A stretch of 64,000 nt of DNA from Thermodesulfobacteriota bacterium (GTDB taxonomy: Bacteria > Desulfobacterota > BSN033 > UBA1163): positions 21,516 through 85,515 of the forward strand of contig JASEHH010000005.1 of NCBI GenBank assembly GCA_030017685.1, given 5' to 3'. Position numbers and translations under genes: made by a program. The notes beneath the pieces were generated by a model. The model worked only from the letters and a program-made list of their open reading frames with translations, made no database searches and was not told the origin of the DNA. Each line of letters begins with the position of its first letter. Position 1 is the first letter of the stretch. Shown piece by piece: positions 32,489 to 39,864 of this stretch.

Positions 32489-33634
32489 TTACAGGCCGCT
32501 CTGTTTTGCAATTATCTCCCGCATCACCTCGTTTGTGCCCCCCCCGATGGTGAAGGCAGCCACGTCCCGGTAAATCCGGCATACCGGGTACTCCTCCATA
32601 TATCCGTACCCACCATGCATCTGAAGAACCTCATTGGCCACCTCTTTGACCAGGTTAGCAGTAAAAAGCTTGGCCATAGAGATTTCCTTTTCTGCCCTGA
32701 TCCCACTGTTTGCAGCATCTACGGCCAGATAAGTGAGTTGCCGCGCAGCCATGATTTGGGTGTACAGATCCGCAAGCTTATGCCTCCAGACTTGATATTC
32801 CAGAACTGGTCGTCCAGAAATCTCCCTGCTCTCGCCGTATGCCACAGCCTCTTCCATGAGGGCCTCCATGGCGCCCAGTGCGAATCCACACAAAACGATC
32901 CTCTCACCCTGGAAATGATGCATGATATACTTGAAGCCCGCGTTCTCCTCGCCAATGATATTTGACGCTGGAACAACGCAATCTTCGAAAGAGAGTTCTG
33001 TTGTGGCCGAACAGTGGACGCCCATCTTTTTGAGTTTCCGGCCGACTGAAAACCCGGGTGTATTGGTGGGGATTACGATAAGACTTACCCCTTTGGTACC
33101 CTGACCTCCGGTCCGCACTGCCAGGAGGACATAATCGGCTATGGACCCATTGGTAATGAAGGTCTTGGCGCCATTAATGATATAGGAGTCCCCCTCGCGG
33201 CGGGCTGTGGTCCTGATAGAGCCTACGTCCGAACCTGTGGAAGGCTCGGTAACTCCAAGGCATCCAAGGAGTTCCCCTTTGATGGCCGGGACGAGGTATT
33301 GCTGCTTCAACTCCTCGCTTCCCTCTTCATGGATGGCGGCGGTGCACATTTCGCACTGCATGAGAATGGAAACAGCAGCCCCCATATACTTGGATTTGGC
33401 AAGTTCCTCGCAGAGGATCAGAGTGTACCAAAAATCAAGGCCGCTCCCACCATACTTCTCATCGTATCGTGTACCCAGAATCCCCAAATCGCCGAGTTTC
33501 AGGAAAACTTCCCTCGGGACCTCACCCATTTCCTCCCAGTGTTCGGCGTTGGGTTTGATCTCCTTCTTCACAAAGCCACTCACCATCTTTCGGAACATCT
33601 CGTGCTCATCGGTGAACGGATTCATAAAACTCAT
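32489..33634 (-). CDS. Acyl-CoA dehydrogenase (helix-G Glu type)
   Basis: A 381-residue FAD enzyme starting MSFMNPFTDEHEMFRKMV. It has LGCLGVTEPSTGSDVGSIRT, INGAKTFITNGSIADYVLL and GGYGYMEEYPVCRIYRD. The C-terminal motif is IGGGTNEVMRE, so the SCAD-type catalytic Glu is absent. Instead HHFQGERIVLCGFALG carries a Glu at the position used by isovaleryl- and long-chain acyl-CoA dehydrogenases. This points to a different substrate from that of the other ACD in the operon, perhaps a branched or bulkier acyl-CoA. Confidence 0.93.
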   Translation of the reverse strand: MSFMNPFTDEHEMFRKMVSGFVKKEIKPNAEHWEEMGEVPREVFLKLGDLGILGTRYDEKYGGSGLDFWYTLILCEELAKSKYMGAAVSILMQCEMCTAAIHEEGSEELKQQYLVPAIKGELLGCLGVTEPSTGSDVGSIRTTARREGDSYIINGAKTFITNGSIADYVLLAVRTGGQGTKGVSLIVIPTNTPGFSVGRKLKKMGVHCSATTELSFEDCVVPASNIIGEENAGFKYIMHHFQGERIVLCGFALGAMEALMEEAVAYGESREISGRPVLEYQVWRHKLADLYTQIMAARQLTYLAVDAANSGIRAEKEISMAKLFTANLVKEVANEVLQMHGGYGYMEEYPVCRIYRDVAAFTIGGGTNEVMREIIAKQSGL

Positions 33635-33659
33635 TTTACATGCTCCTTTCGTCGTAGGT

Positions 33660-34511
33660 TCAATTGTCAAGCTTGAAGGCTCGTATTGCATTATCCCGCA
33701 GCAATTTCTTTTTGGCTTCGGGTTTTAGGTCTAATTCCTCGACCTCATCAACGCAGCGTTTAAAGGAAAGGAGAGGGTAGTCCGTCGCCCACAATACCTT
33801 ATCCTGCCCCCAGGAATTGCAGTACGCCTTGAAGGAGTCAGGCCAAAGCTTCGGAGTGCGAGCTGAGGTCTCAACGTAGACATTCGGGAACTTCCACGCC
33901 AGAGTCATCATCTCCTCGTGCCATGGTTGTCCCAGATGAGCTCCTACAATCGTGAGATCGGGGAAACCAAGGGCAATTTCGTCTAAATAGATAGGACGGC
34001 CGCATTCGGAGGGAAGGAGGGGTCCCGTGTGACCTACCTGGAAGACAACAGCAATGTCCAGCTCGCAGCATTTGGCCAGGAGTGGGTAGTAGAGTTTGTC
34101 ATTAGGCGGAAGCCCAACTCTCCCGTTCCCATAAGCATAAGGTTCAAGCCTCAGGGCACGGCAGTTGTACTCCTTAACACATCTCTCCACTTCATAGTAG
34201 GCCGCCATCCCGTGCCTCGGGTCAACGGTACAGGCCATGGCAAACTTGTCAGGATGTTTCAGTGCCAATTCCCCGGCTTCTGTATTGCTGCAGAGTTCCT
34301 TACCCTCGAATACGAACGCGGAAAGGAGGATCTTGACTACCCCTGCCTCTTCCATCTCTTGGAGCAATTGTTCGAGTGTCTTGCCTTTCCTGAACACCTC
34401 ATAAACGCCGTAGCGCTTGAAGATATGCCAGAATGAATCCGGCCAGAGATTTGACCTTTCAGGTGTGATCAAGGTAGCCCATGCGTCAATTGCACCTACT
34501 TTTTCGCTCAT
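33660..34511 (-). CDS. Amidohydrolase-2 (PF04909) family protein
   Basis: A 283-residue TIM-barrel protein. VFQVGHTGPLLPSECGRP, IVGAHLGQPWHEEMM and LWATDYPLLSFKRCVDE give the later metal-site histidines and aspartate of the family. The N-terminal D-x-H-x-H motif reads IDAWATLI, so the first metal ligands are altered, as in several members of this group. Related enzymes decarboxylate or hydrolyse unsaturated and aromatic carboxylates. In this operon hydrolysis of a ring or removal of a carboxyl group is conceivable. The ATG at 34511 (MSEKVGAIDAWA) follows AGGAGG. Confidence 0.85.
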   Translation of the reverse strand: MSEKVGAIDAWATLITPERSNLWPDSFWHIFKRYGVYEVFRKGKTLEQLLQEMEEAGVVKILLSAFVFEGKELCSNTEAGELALKHPDKFAMACTVDPRHGMAAYYEVERCVKEYNCRALRLEPYAYGNGRVGLPPNDKLYYPLLAKCCELDIAVVFQVGHTGPLLPSECGRPIYLDEIALGFPDLTIVGAHLGQPWHEEMMTLAWKFPNVYVETSARTPKLWPDSFKAYCNSWGQDKVLWATDYPLLSFKRCVDEVEELDLKPEAKKKLLRDNAIRAFKLDN

Positions 34512-34540
34512 TTCATTCCTCCTTACTCTCATTCTCAGAT

Positions 34541-35332
34541 TTACTTCCCCTTGAAACGGGGCTCTCTCTTTTCTGAAAAAGCCCGCTGGCCTTCCTTTGC
34601 ATCTTCTGTTTGCCTGATTGGTTCCGCAAGAAACTGCTCTAAGCGCAACCCCTCTGCCAAGGGGAGGTCCAGTCCCCGGTAAATGGCCTCTTTGGCTGCC
34701 CGGACCGCGAGGGGTGCGTTATTGCATATACGTTCCGCCATTTTGATCGCTTCGGCTATTACCTCTTTTGCCGGAACTACACGACTTACAAGGCCTATTT
34801 CAAATGCCTCTTGGGCGTTAATCCGATCTGCACACAGGATCATCTCCAGGCTTTTGGAAAGGGAAATTAGCCTGGGTAGCCGTTGCGTTCCTCCGGCCCC
34901 TGGGATGATCCCCCTGCTCACCTCGACAAGCCCGAAAGTTGCGGTTTCAGCAGCTATTCTGATATCGCATGCGAGGGCGATCTCAAGCCCACCTGCGAGG
35001 CAATGCCCGTTAATCGCGGCGATAATCGGTTTCCATATGTCAAGGTTGCGTGTAATCCCGCCAACCCCGGGCCCTTTTTCAGCCTTCTCTCTCCTTTCAA
35101 TAGGCGTCATGCTGCTATAGTAGTTTCGCAGACCCTTGAGATCGCCTCCGGCACAAAAGGCCCTGTCCCCGGCCCCAGTAATAATCGCAACCCATAAGTC
35201 AGGGTCATCTCGAAACTCTATCCAGGACTTATTCAGCCCATCAAGCGTCTCCCCGTCGAGGGAATTCATGGCCTCAGGGCGATTGATTGTGATGATGGCA
35301 ATTTTTTCCTTTTTCTCAAACAGGACAGCCAT
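34541..35332 (-). CDS. Enoyl-CoA hydratase (canonical active site)
   Basis: A 263-residue crotonase in which both catalytic glutamates are in place: GHCLAGGLEIALACD gives the first and FGLVEVSRGIIPGAGGTQRL the second. AGDRAFCAGGDLKG is the first oxyanion segment. This is the only one of the four crotonases in the operon that keeps the full hydratase signature, so it is the best candidate for the hydration step of beta-oxidation. The start MAVLFEKKEKIAIITINRPE at 35332 follows GGAGGAG; upstream codons overlap the gap to the DUF35 gene. Confidence 0.92.
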   Translation of the reverse strand: MAVLFEKKEKIAIITINRPEAMNSLDGETLDGLNKSWIEFRDDPDLWVAIITGAGDRAFCAGGDLKGLRNYYSSMTPIERREKAEKGPGVGGITRNLDIWKPIIAAINGHCLAGGLEIALACDIRIAAETATFGLVEVSRGIIPGAGGTQRLPRLISLSKSLEMILCADRINAQEAFEIGLVSRVVPAKEVIAEAIKMAERICNNAPLAVRAAKEAIYRGLDLPLAEGLRLEQFLAEPIRQTEDAKEGQRAFSEKREPRFKGK

Positions 35333-35363
35333 GAATCTCCTCCTCTGCCTTTTTCCTCTTGCA

Positions 35364-35813
35364 TCAAACAGGACGAAAGCATTCAATGTCCAAGATATGA
35401 CCCTTTCTTTCTTCCGAAAAGATCGCCCGGACCCTCATGCCATGATCAAGTTTAGTGACCTCAGTCTCGCTCAAAAAATGGACTATTGACGTGTCTGCAC
35501 CATCGAGTTTGATTATCCCATAAGCTAAAGGGGCCTCTTTTGGATGATGGTTTTCCTTGTGGTATACAACCGTGAAGGTCACCAGAGTCCCTTCCGGTCC
35601 CACCTCAACCCATTCATCCGTCTCCACAAAGCACTCCTTACAGAACAACTGCGCAGGCACAATCACCCTTTGGCACAGGGGGCACCTCTTCCCCATGATC
35701 CTTTGGCGATCTCTCAGTTCGACAAAAAACCGGCTGGCTGTTTTGCCTGCCGCATAGCTGAAATGCATATCGACTTTACCCTGAAGGACCATCCTTTCCA
35801 CATGATCGCTCAT
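35364..35813 (-). CDS. DUF35 zinc-ribbon/OB-fold protein 1
   Basis: A 149-residue acyl-CoA-associated OB-fold protein. The N-terminal helix is followed by a rubredoxin-like zinc ribbon CPLCQRVIVPAQLFCKEC (residues 46-63), then the OB domain with YGIIKLDGADTSIVHFL and a closing EERKGHILDIECF. DUF35 proteins form complexes with thiolase-fold partners: the archaeal thiolase/HMG-CoA synthase scaffold and the Ltp2 aldolase-ChsH2 complex of steroid degradation are known cases. It is the second of two DUF35 genes following two thiolase-fold genes. Start at 35813 after GGAGGAGAG. Confidence 0.9.
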   Translation of the reverse strand: MSDHVERMVLQGKVDMHFSYAAGKTASRFFVELRDRQRIMGKRCPLCQRVIVPAQLFCKECFVETDEWVEVGPEGTLVTFTVVYHKENHHPKEAPLAYGIIKLDGADTSIVHFLSETEVTKLDHGMRVRAIFSEERKGHILDIECFRPV

Positions 35814-35832
35814 CTCTCTCCTCCTCTTACTT

Positions 35833-36309
35833 TCATTCCTCAATGCCCTTGAAGTAGAGGATGTCCCCGATATTCCCCTCTCTCTTCTCCTTCAGCACCG
35901 CCTCCACTCGCATTCCGATATACAGTTTGCCCGGATCCCCCTCTTCCAGGATGTGATTGATGGCGGAGTATGCCCCATCTAGCTGAATCAGGCCTGCTCC
36001 ATAGGGTATGGGCCGCGGTTTTCCCGTGGTCAAATCAATGAAAGAAAAACAAATGGAGGTATAGGCAACCACCGTGCCTTTGGGACCAACTTGCACCCAC
36101 TCTTCCGTCCTGGCAAAGCACTCCCCGCAAACAGGACGCGGAGGCACCAGGACTCGCCTGCATTCAGGGCACCTTACCCCCATGATTCTTCCGGTCTCCT
36201 TCATCTCCTTAAAAAACCTTTCATAGTGTGCCCCGGCAGGAAATCGGTAATGAAGTTTCATATGTACAGGAACTCGAAGAAGCTCTTCCTGCTGTACCTC
36301 TCTTCTCAT
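35833..36309 (-). CDS. DUF35 zinc-ribbon/OB-fold protein 2
   Basis: A 158-residue paralogue of the preceding protein, with zinc ribbon CPECRRVLVPPRPVCGEC (near residues 47-64) and OB domain containing YGAGLIQLDGAYSAINHIL and EAVLKEKREGNIGDILYFK. Both DUF35 proteins begin with the same kind of helix ending in HYRFPAG or HFSYAAG. The gene lies 10 bases after the first thiolase-fold gene and 19 bases before the other DUF35 gene, which suggests each of the two DUF35 proteins serves one of the two thiolase-fold partners. Confidence 0.9.
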   Translation of the reverse strand: MRREVQQEELLRVPVHMKLHYRFPAGAHYERFFKEMKETGRIMGVRCPECRRVLVPPRPVCGECFARTEEWVQVGPKGTVVAYTSICFSFIDLTTGKPRPIPYGAGLIQLDGAYSAINHILEEGDPGKLYIGMRVEAVLKEKREGNIGDILYFKGIEE

Positions 36310-36319
36310 GGTGCACCTC

Positions 36320-37480
36320 TTAATACGGCTTACTGGACAATATCAGGACATCGCTCCAGCAATAGACCCCGTAGCCGGTAACCAGTGCCAGGTTAACATC
36401 CGGGACCTGTCGCTTGCCGCCCCTTCCATGAATCTGGAGAGCGCCTTCGGCCACACGGATTGTTCCGGATGCCCCTACGGGATTAGTTGAGATGACCCCC
36501 CCGGAAGGATTAACAGGGAGCTCACCATCCATCTGTGTGACCCCACCATCGATCAGCATTCCACCTTCACCGTCTTTACAGAACCCCAGCGCCTCATACC
36601 AAGCGATCTCGGCGTAGGTCAAAGGATCATAAATTTCAGCCACGTCGAACTCCTTCAGGGGTTCTTTAATGCCTACGATTTCATAGGCCGCTTTAGCGGC
36701 TTCCCTTAGGCTTCTCATGGTGCTGAGACGATTTTTTACTTCACCCAAATAGATGTGATCATGCCGGGTGACTGCCGCCCTCACCCAGGCGGGCCTGGGG
36801 CACCTCTTTTTTGCTATTTCTTCAGAGGCAAAAATAATAGCGCAGGCCCCGTCCGATTGGGGGCACATCTCTAAACGATGAACAGGGTAGGCCAAAATAG
36901 GAGATTCAAGCACCTCTTTAACGGTAAGGTCAGGCATCTGGAGGTGGGCGTGCGGATTATTGCAGGCATTGCGACGAGCCTTGACGGCCACCTTGGCCGA
37001 TTGCTCCTCGGTAACACCCCGATCCGCCATGTATGCCGATACGGAGAGAGCAAAATTGCCGATGGCCGCTGCAGCGATATGGCGATCCCAAAAGGGATCT
37101 GTCAGGGCCATGCCTCCTGAGGCATCGCCTTCGGAATGCTTCTCAAAGCCCACGACCATAACCCTATCAAACAGCCCGGAGGCCACATGATAGTAACCCG
37201 AAATGGCCCCTGATGTCCCTGAAGTGCCTCCCGTGGAGATTTTAAATGCGTGCTTCATGAAAGCGCCTGCCCCTTCTCCACACCACATGTCAGGAAGCGC
37301 TCTCCCTTCAAAAAGCTCCATGTTGGCCAGCACTACCGCGTCAATGTCCTTTATGGTCATTTCCGCATCCTTTAGCGCCGCTGTGGCAGCTTCATAGACC
37401 AGTTCCATCTCATTGACATCTTCCCGGCTGCTACAATGGTTGGTCTGCCCGGTTCCTATAATGGCTGCCCTCTTTCCCAC
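36320..37480 (-). CDS. Thiolase-fold protein without nucleophilic Cys (Ltp2/SCP2-like), 1
   Basis: A 386-residue member of the lipid-transfer/SCP2 thiolase group: AAIIGTGQTNHCS start, central SPILAYPVHRLEMCPQSDGA and FDVAEIYDPLTYAEIAWYE, NPSGGVISTNPVGASGTIR and a VTGYGVYCWSDVLIL end. At the place of the nucleophilic Cys (normally CASG) the sequence reads STGGTSGTSGAISG, with no cysteine. The GHP-x-G histidine is Asn (TNPVGASG). A classical Claisen thiolase mechanism is thus unlikely, whereas a retro-aldol cleavage in complex with a DUF35 protein, as by Ltp2, is compatible. Tyrosines in YDPLTYAE may be catalytic. DUF35 genes follow directly. Confidence 0.87.
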   Translation of the reverse strand: MGKRAAIIGTGQTNHCSSREDVNEMELVYEAATAALKDAEMTIKDIDAVVLANMELFEGRALPDMWCGEGAGAFMKHAFKISTGGTSGTSGAISGYYHVASGLFDRVMVVGFEKHSEGDASGGMALTDPFWDRHIAAAAIGNFALSVSAYMADRGVTEEQSAKVAVKARRNACNNPHAHLQMPDLTVKEVLESPILAYPVHRLEMCPQSDGACAIIFASEEIAKKRCPRPAWVRAAVTRHDHIYLGEVKNRLSTMRSLREAAKAAYEIVGIKEPLKEFDVAEIYDPLTYAEIAWYEALGFCKDGEGGMLIDGGVTQMDGELPVNPSGGVISTNPVGASGTIRVAEGALQIHGRGGKRQVPDVNLALVTGYGVYCWSDVLILSSKPY

Positions 37481-37497
37481 TTAGGTCTACCCCCTTT

Positions 37498-38640
37498 TCA
37501 ATTTCCCACGATCATCACATACTGCCCTTGCCCACAGCATCCGGTTGTTCCATGGGCTAAGGCCTTCCTGGCCCCCCTAACCTGCCGGGCGCCCGCTTCT
37601 CCGCGAACCTGCAAGACCGCCTCCACCAAGCGAGTCAATCCAGCCACTGTAACGGGATTACCCGCTATCATTCCTCCTGATGGATTAACGGGAAGCGTCC
37701 CTCCCAAGGATGTCATTCCTTTCTGGAGGATTTTTGCTCCCTCACCCCTGCCGCAGAAGCCCAATAGCTCCGTCCAGAGAAGCTCCTGATAGGAGAAGGC
37801 GGCAGAGACCTCAGCCACATCCAGCTCCTCTAAAGGATCGGAAATCCCCGCCATACCGTAGGCCTTTTTCGAAGCCCTGATCAGGGCATCCCCTCCTGCC
37901 AAGTCACGGTCGCCCAGGTAATGGGAATCCAGGCAACTTCCTGCCCCGAGTATCCATATCGGCTTTTTTGAAAGGGCCTTCGCCTTCTCTCGAGATGCCA
38001 GAACAACAGCGCATGCTCCGTCTGAAATTGGAGCGACATCCATTTCCTTTATAGGATAGGCCAACATTGGGGAATCCATCACTTCATCTACAGTGGCCTC
38101 CCTTGCCACCTGGGCATAGGGGTTATTTTGAGCGTCTCTGAGATTTTTGATTACGACCCGGGCACAGTCTTTTTGCGAAATTCCGAATTGCTTCATATAA
38201 TGATTAGCCTGAAGCGCTCCTGCTGAAAGATAGTCCAGCCCCAAAGTCTGCTGATAAATAGGGTCGAAGACCCAATTACTAATCTCGTAATAAGCTCCCA
38301 TGGAACCTCTGCACTGTGAAACCACCAAGGTGATCTCCGAAACACCTGCGAGAATGGTCATAATACCCTGAAATGCTGCCCCCAAACCATCGCCTGCGAC
38401 CCTGCTTTCCGGTTTCATGATCGCTCCGACGACATCTGTCAACATCTGATTTGAGGCGGTCCTCCCGTCCCAGAGATCCACACTGGATGTAACGATGCTG
38501 TCCAAATCATCTCTCTTTACGCCCGCATCTGCCATAGCCTCCAGGACAACGTTGAAAACCGTTTCAATAATAGCCTCGTAACCTTTATCTGACTCAAATT
38601 TTGTCTGACTCGCACCTATAACGGCAACCTGCGGATTCAT
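37498..38640 (-). CDS. Thiolase-fold protein without nucleophilic Cys (Ltp2/SCP2-like), 2
   Basis: A 380-residue paralogue of the next gene, with VAVIGASQTKFESDKG start, SPMLAYPIKEMDVAPISDGA in the middle and LDVAEVSAAFSYQELLWTE. At the nucleophile position it reads VAGDGLGAAFQGI, again without Cys. The histidine motif is GNPVTVAG with Asn, and the end is GTTGCCGQGQYVMIVG. Loss of both catalytic residues in two neighbouring paralogues is unlikely to be random decay, because the frames are intact and the rest is well kept. It is the first structural gene of the operon, 126 bases downstream of the regulator. Confidence 0.87.
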   Translation of the reverse strand: MNPQVAVIGASQTKFESDKGYEAIIETVFNVVLEAMADAGVKRDDLDSIVTSSVDLWDGRTASNQMLTDVVGAIMKPESRVAGDGLGAAFQGIMTILAGVSEITLVVSQCRGSMGAYYEISNWVFDPIYQQTLGLDYLSAGALQANHYMKQFGISQKDCARVVIKNLRDAQNNPYAQVAREATVDEVMDSPMLAYPIKEMDVAPISDGACAVVLASREKAKALSKKPIWILGAGSCLDSHYLGDRDLAGGDALIRASKKAYGMAGISDPLEELDVAEVSAAFSYQELLWTELLGFCGRGEGAKILQKGMTSLGGTLPVNPSGGMIAGNPVTVAGLTRLVEAVLQVRGEAGARQVRGARKALAHGTTGCCGQGQYVMIVGN

Positions 38641-38766
38641 TGCAAATTTTCCCCCCCTATCCCTGTGCAGGTAAAAAGAATCAGATAAGCTTCTGACCTT
38701 TTTACTTCTTATCTTCCAAATGACACATGCAAGGCCGCAACCAAATGGTTTGATAGCGGCACTCTC

Positions 38767-39330
38767 TTATAGAATCTTAATGGGTGGTGAATTTACCCAC
38801 AAAATTTCCGATCCCTCAGGATCAACTCCATAGATCGCATGCGGGACAGTTGACCTGAAGTATATGGTATCCCCTTCTTTCAGGATATGGACCTCGTCTC
38901 CGAGCTCAACCTTAATCTCCCCTTTCAAAACCAGGCCGAATTCGTCCCCCTCATGGGTATATCTTTCTGTCGGGACTTCGAAGCGTTCTATCCTCGCTTG
39001 AACGACCTCGAACCTCTTGCTCCTCAGGGAAGGGTTAAGCAGCTCGAAATAAATTTTGTTGTCATCGCTGGTCCAGACCTTTCGGTCTTCTTTATGACAG
39101 ACAATGGTAGCCTTTTGTTTTTCGTTCTCCCCTAAGATATAGCCGGCATCCATACCCAAAAAATTTGACAATTTAATAAGCGTCGAAAGTGATGGAGAAG
39201 TGTTGTTGTTTTCCACCTTGGAGATGAGACTCACTGAAAGACCTGTCTCTCTGGCTACATCCTTAAGTTTTAGCCCTTTTTTCAGCCTAATCTCTCTTAT
39301 TTTAGGACCTATATCTATTTTGGCTTTCAT
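38767..39330 (-). CDS. XRE-family regulator with C-terminal cupin
   Basis: A 187-residue transcription factor. Residues 8-65 form the helix-turn-helix (IREIRLKKGLKLKDVARE, GLSVSLISKVENNNTSPSLS). Residues 110-187 form a cupin with RYTHEGDEFGLVLKGEIKVE and LKEGDTIYFRSTVPHAIYG, which may bind a small carboxylate or CoA-ester effector. It stands at the head of the catabolic gene series on the same strand, with its own promoter at 39362-39390, so it is the obvious candidate for local control. Whether it represses or activates cannot be seen. Confidence 0.92.
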   Translation of the reverse strand: MKAKIDIGPKIREIRLKKGLKLKDVARETGLSVSLISKVENNNTSPSLSTLIKLSNFLGMDAGYILGENEKQKATIVCHKEDRKVWTSDDNKIYFELLNPSLRSKRFEVVQARIERFEVPTERYTHEGDEFGLVLKGEIKVELGDEVHILKEGDTIYFRSTVPHAIYGVDPEGSEILWVNSPPIKIL

Positions 39331-39361
39331 TTAAGCTACCTCAATTCAAAAAATTTCGGTT

Positions 39362-39390
39362 ATAATTACACAAATGGTCAAATCTGTCAA
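39362..39390 (-). promoter_or_regulatory. Sigma-70-type promoter of the XRE-cupin gene
   Basis: On the minus strand TTGACA (39390-39385), a 17-base spacer and AATTAT (39367-39362). Initiation would fall near 39355, 25 bases before the start codon. The surrounding DNA is very AT-rich. Confidence 0.55.
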
Positions 39391-39501
39391 CAATTATTTT
39401 ACTATTTATAAAATAAATTTCTTAAAAGGAAATCATAAGGCTCCCTTACCTCAAGAATCCACCCGATCTCATCACCTTTAAATCAAATTTTAGGTACATT
39501 A

Positions 39502-39807
39502 GTGTCCGGATATTTCATCCCCATTGAGATAAAGGTTAAGAGCTCAGGCGGCGCCTTCGATCTGAAAGTGAAAGAGTCATATCCACCGGAATTCAAACTC
39601 TATGACCCAGCAACAGGAGAATGGATAATGGATAATCCATGGATCATCAGTATGTCTATTGAATCTGATGAAACGAAGACGATCCTTTACTATGCTCTGG
39701 TACCTGATCGACCAGACAAATACAACTTACAGACAGAGGTGGGATACATGGAAAACGGAAGTTACAATTTTTATCAGGACCTCAGTATAGATATCGTGGT
39801 GGAGTAG
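39502..39807 (+). pseudogene. Fragment of an unknown, probably extracytoplasmic protein
   Basis: A 101-codon frame beginning with GTG and lacking a ribosome site. Its sequence (FIPIEIKVKSSGGAFDLKVK, later DETKTILYYALVPDRPDKY) is strand-rich and looks like the C-terminal beta-sandwich of a larger exported protein. The open frame can be followed upstream only to a stop near 39436. It is isolated on the plus strand between two minus-strand genes. I treat it as a remnant; a small independent gene is the alternative. Confidence 0.4.
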
Positions 39808-39864
39808 AGTTCTGGATGGAGGATAATACGATCGTAGCCTTATAGCCTTATAGCTATTTCTTGG

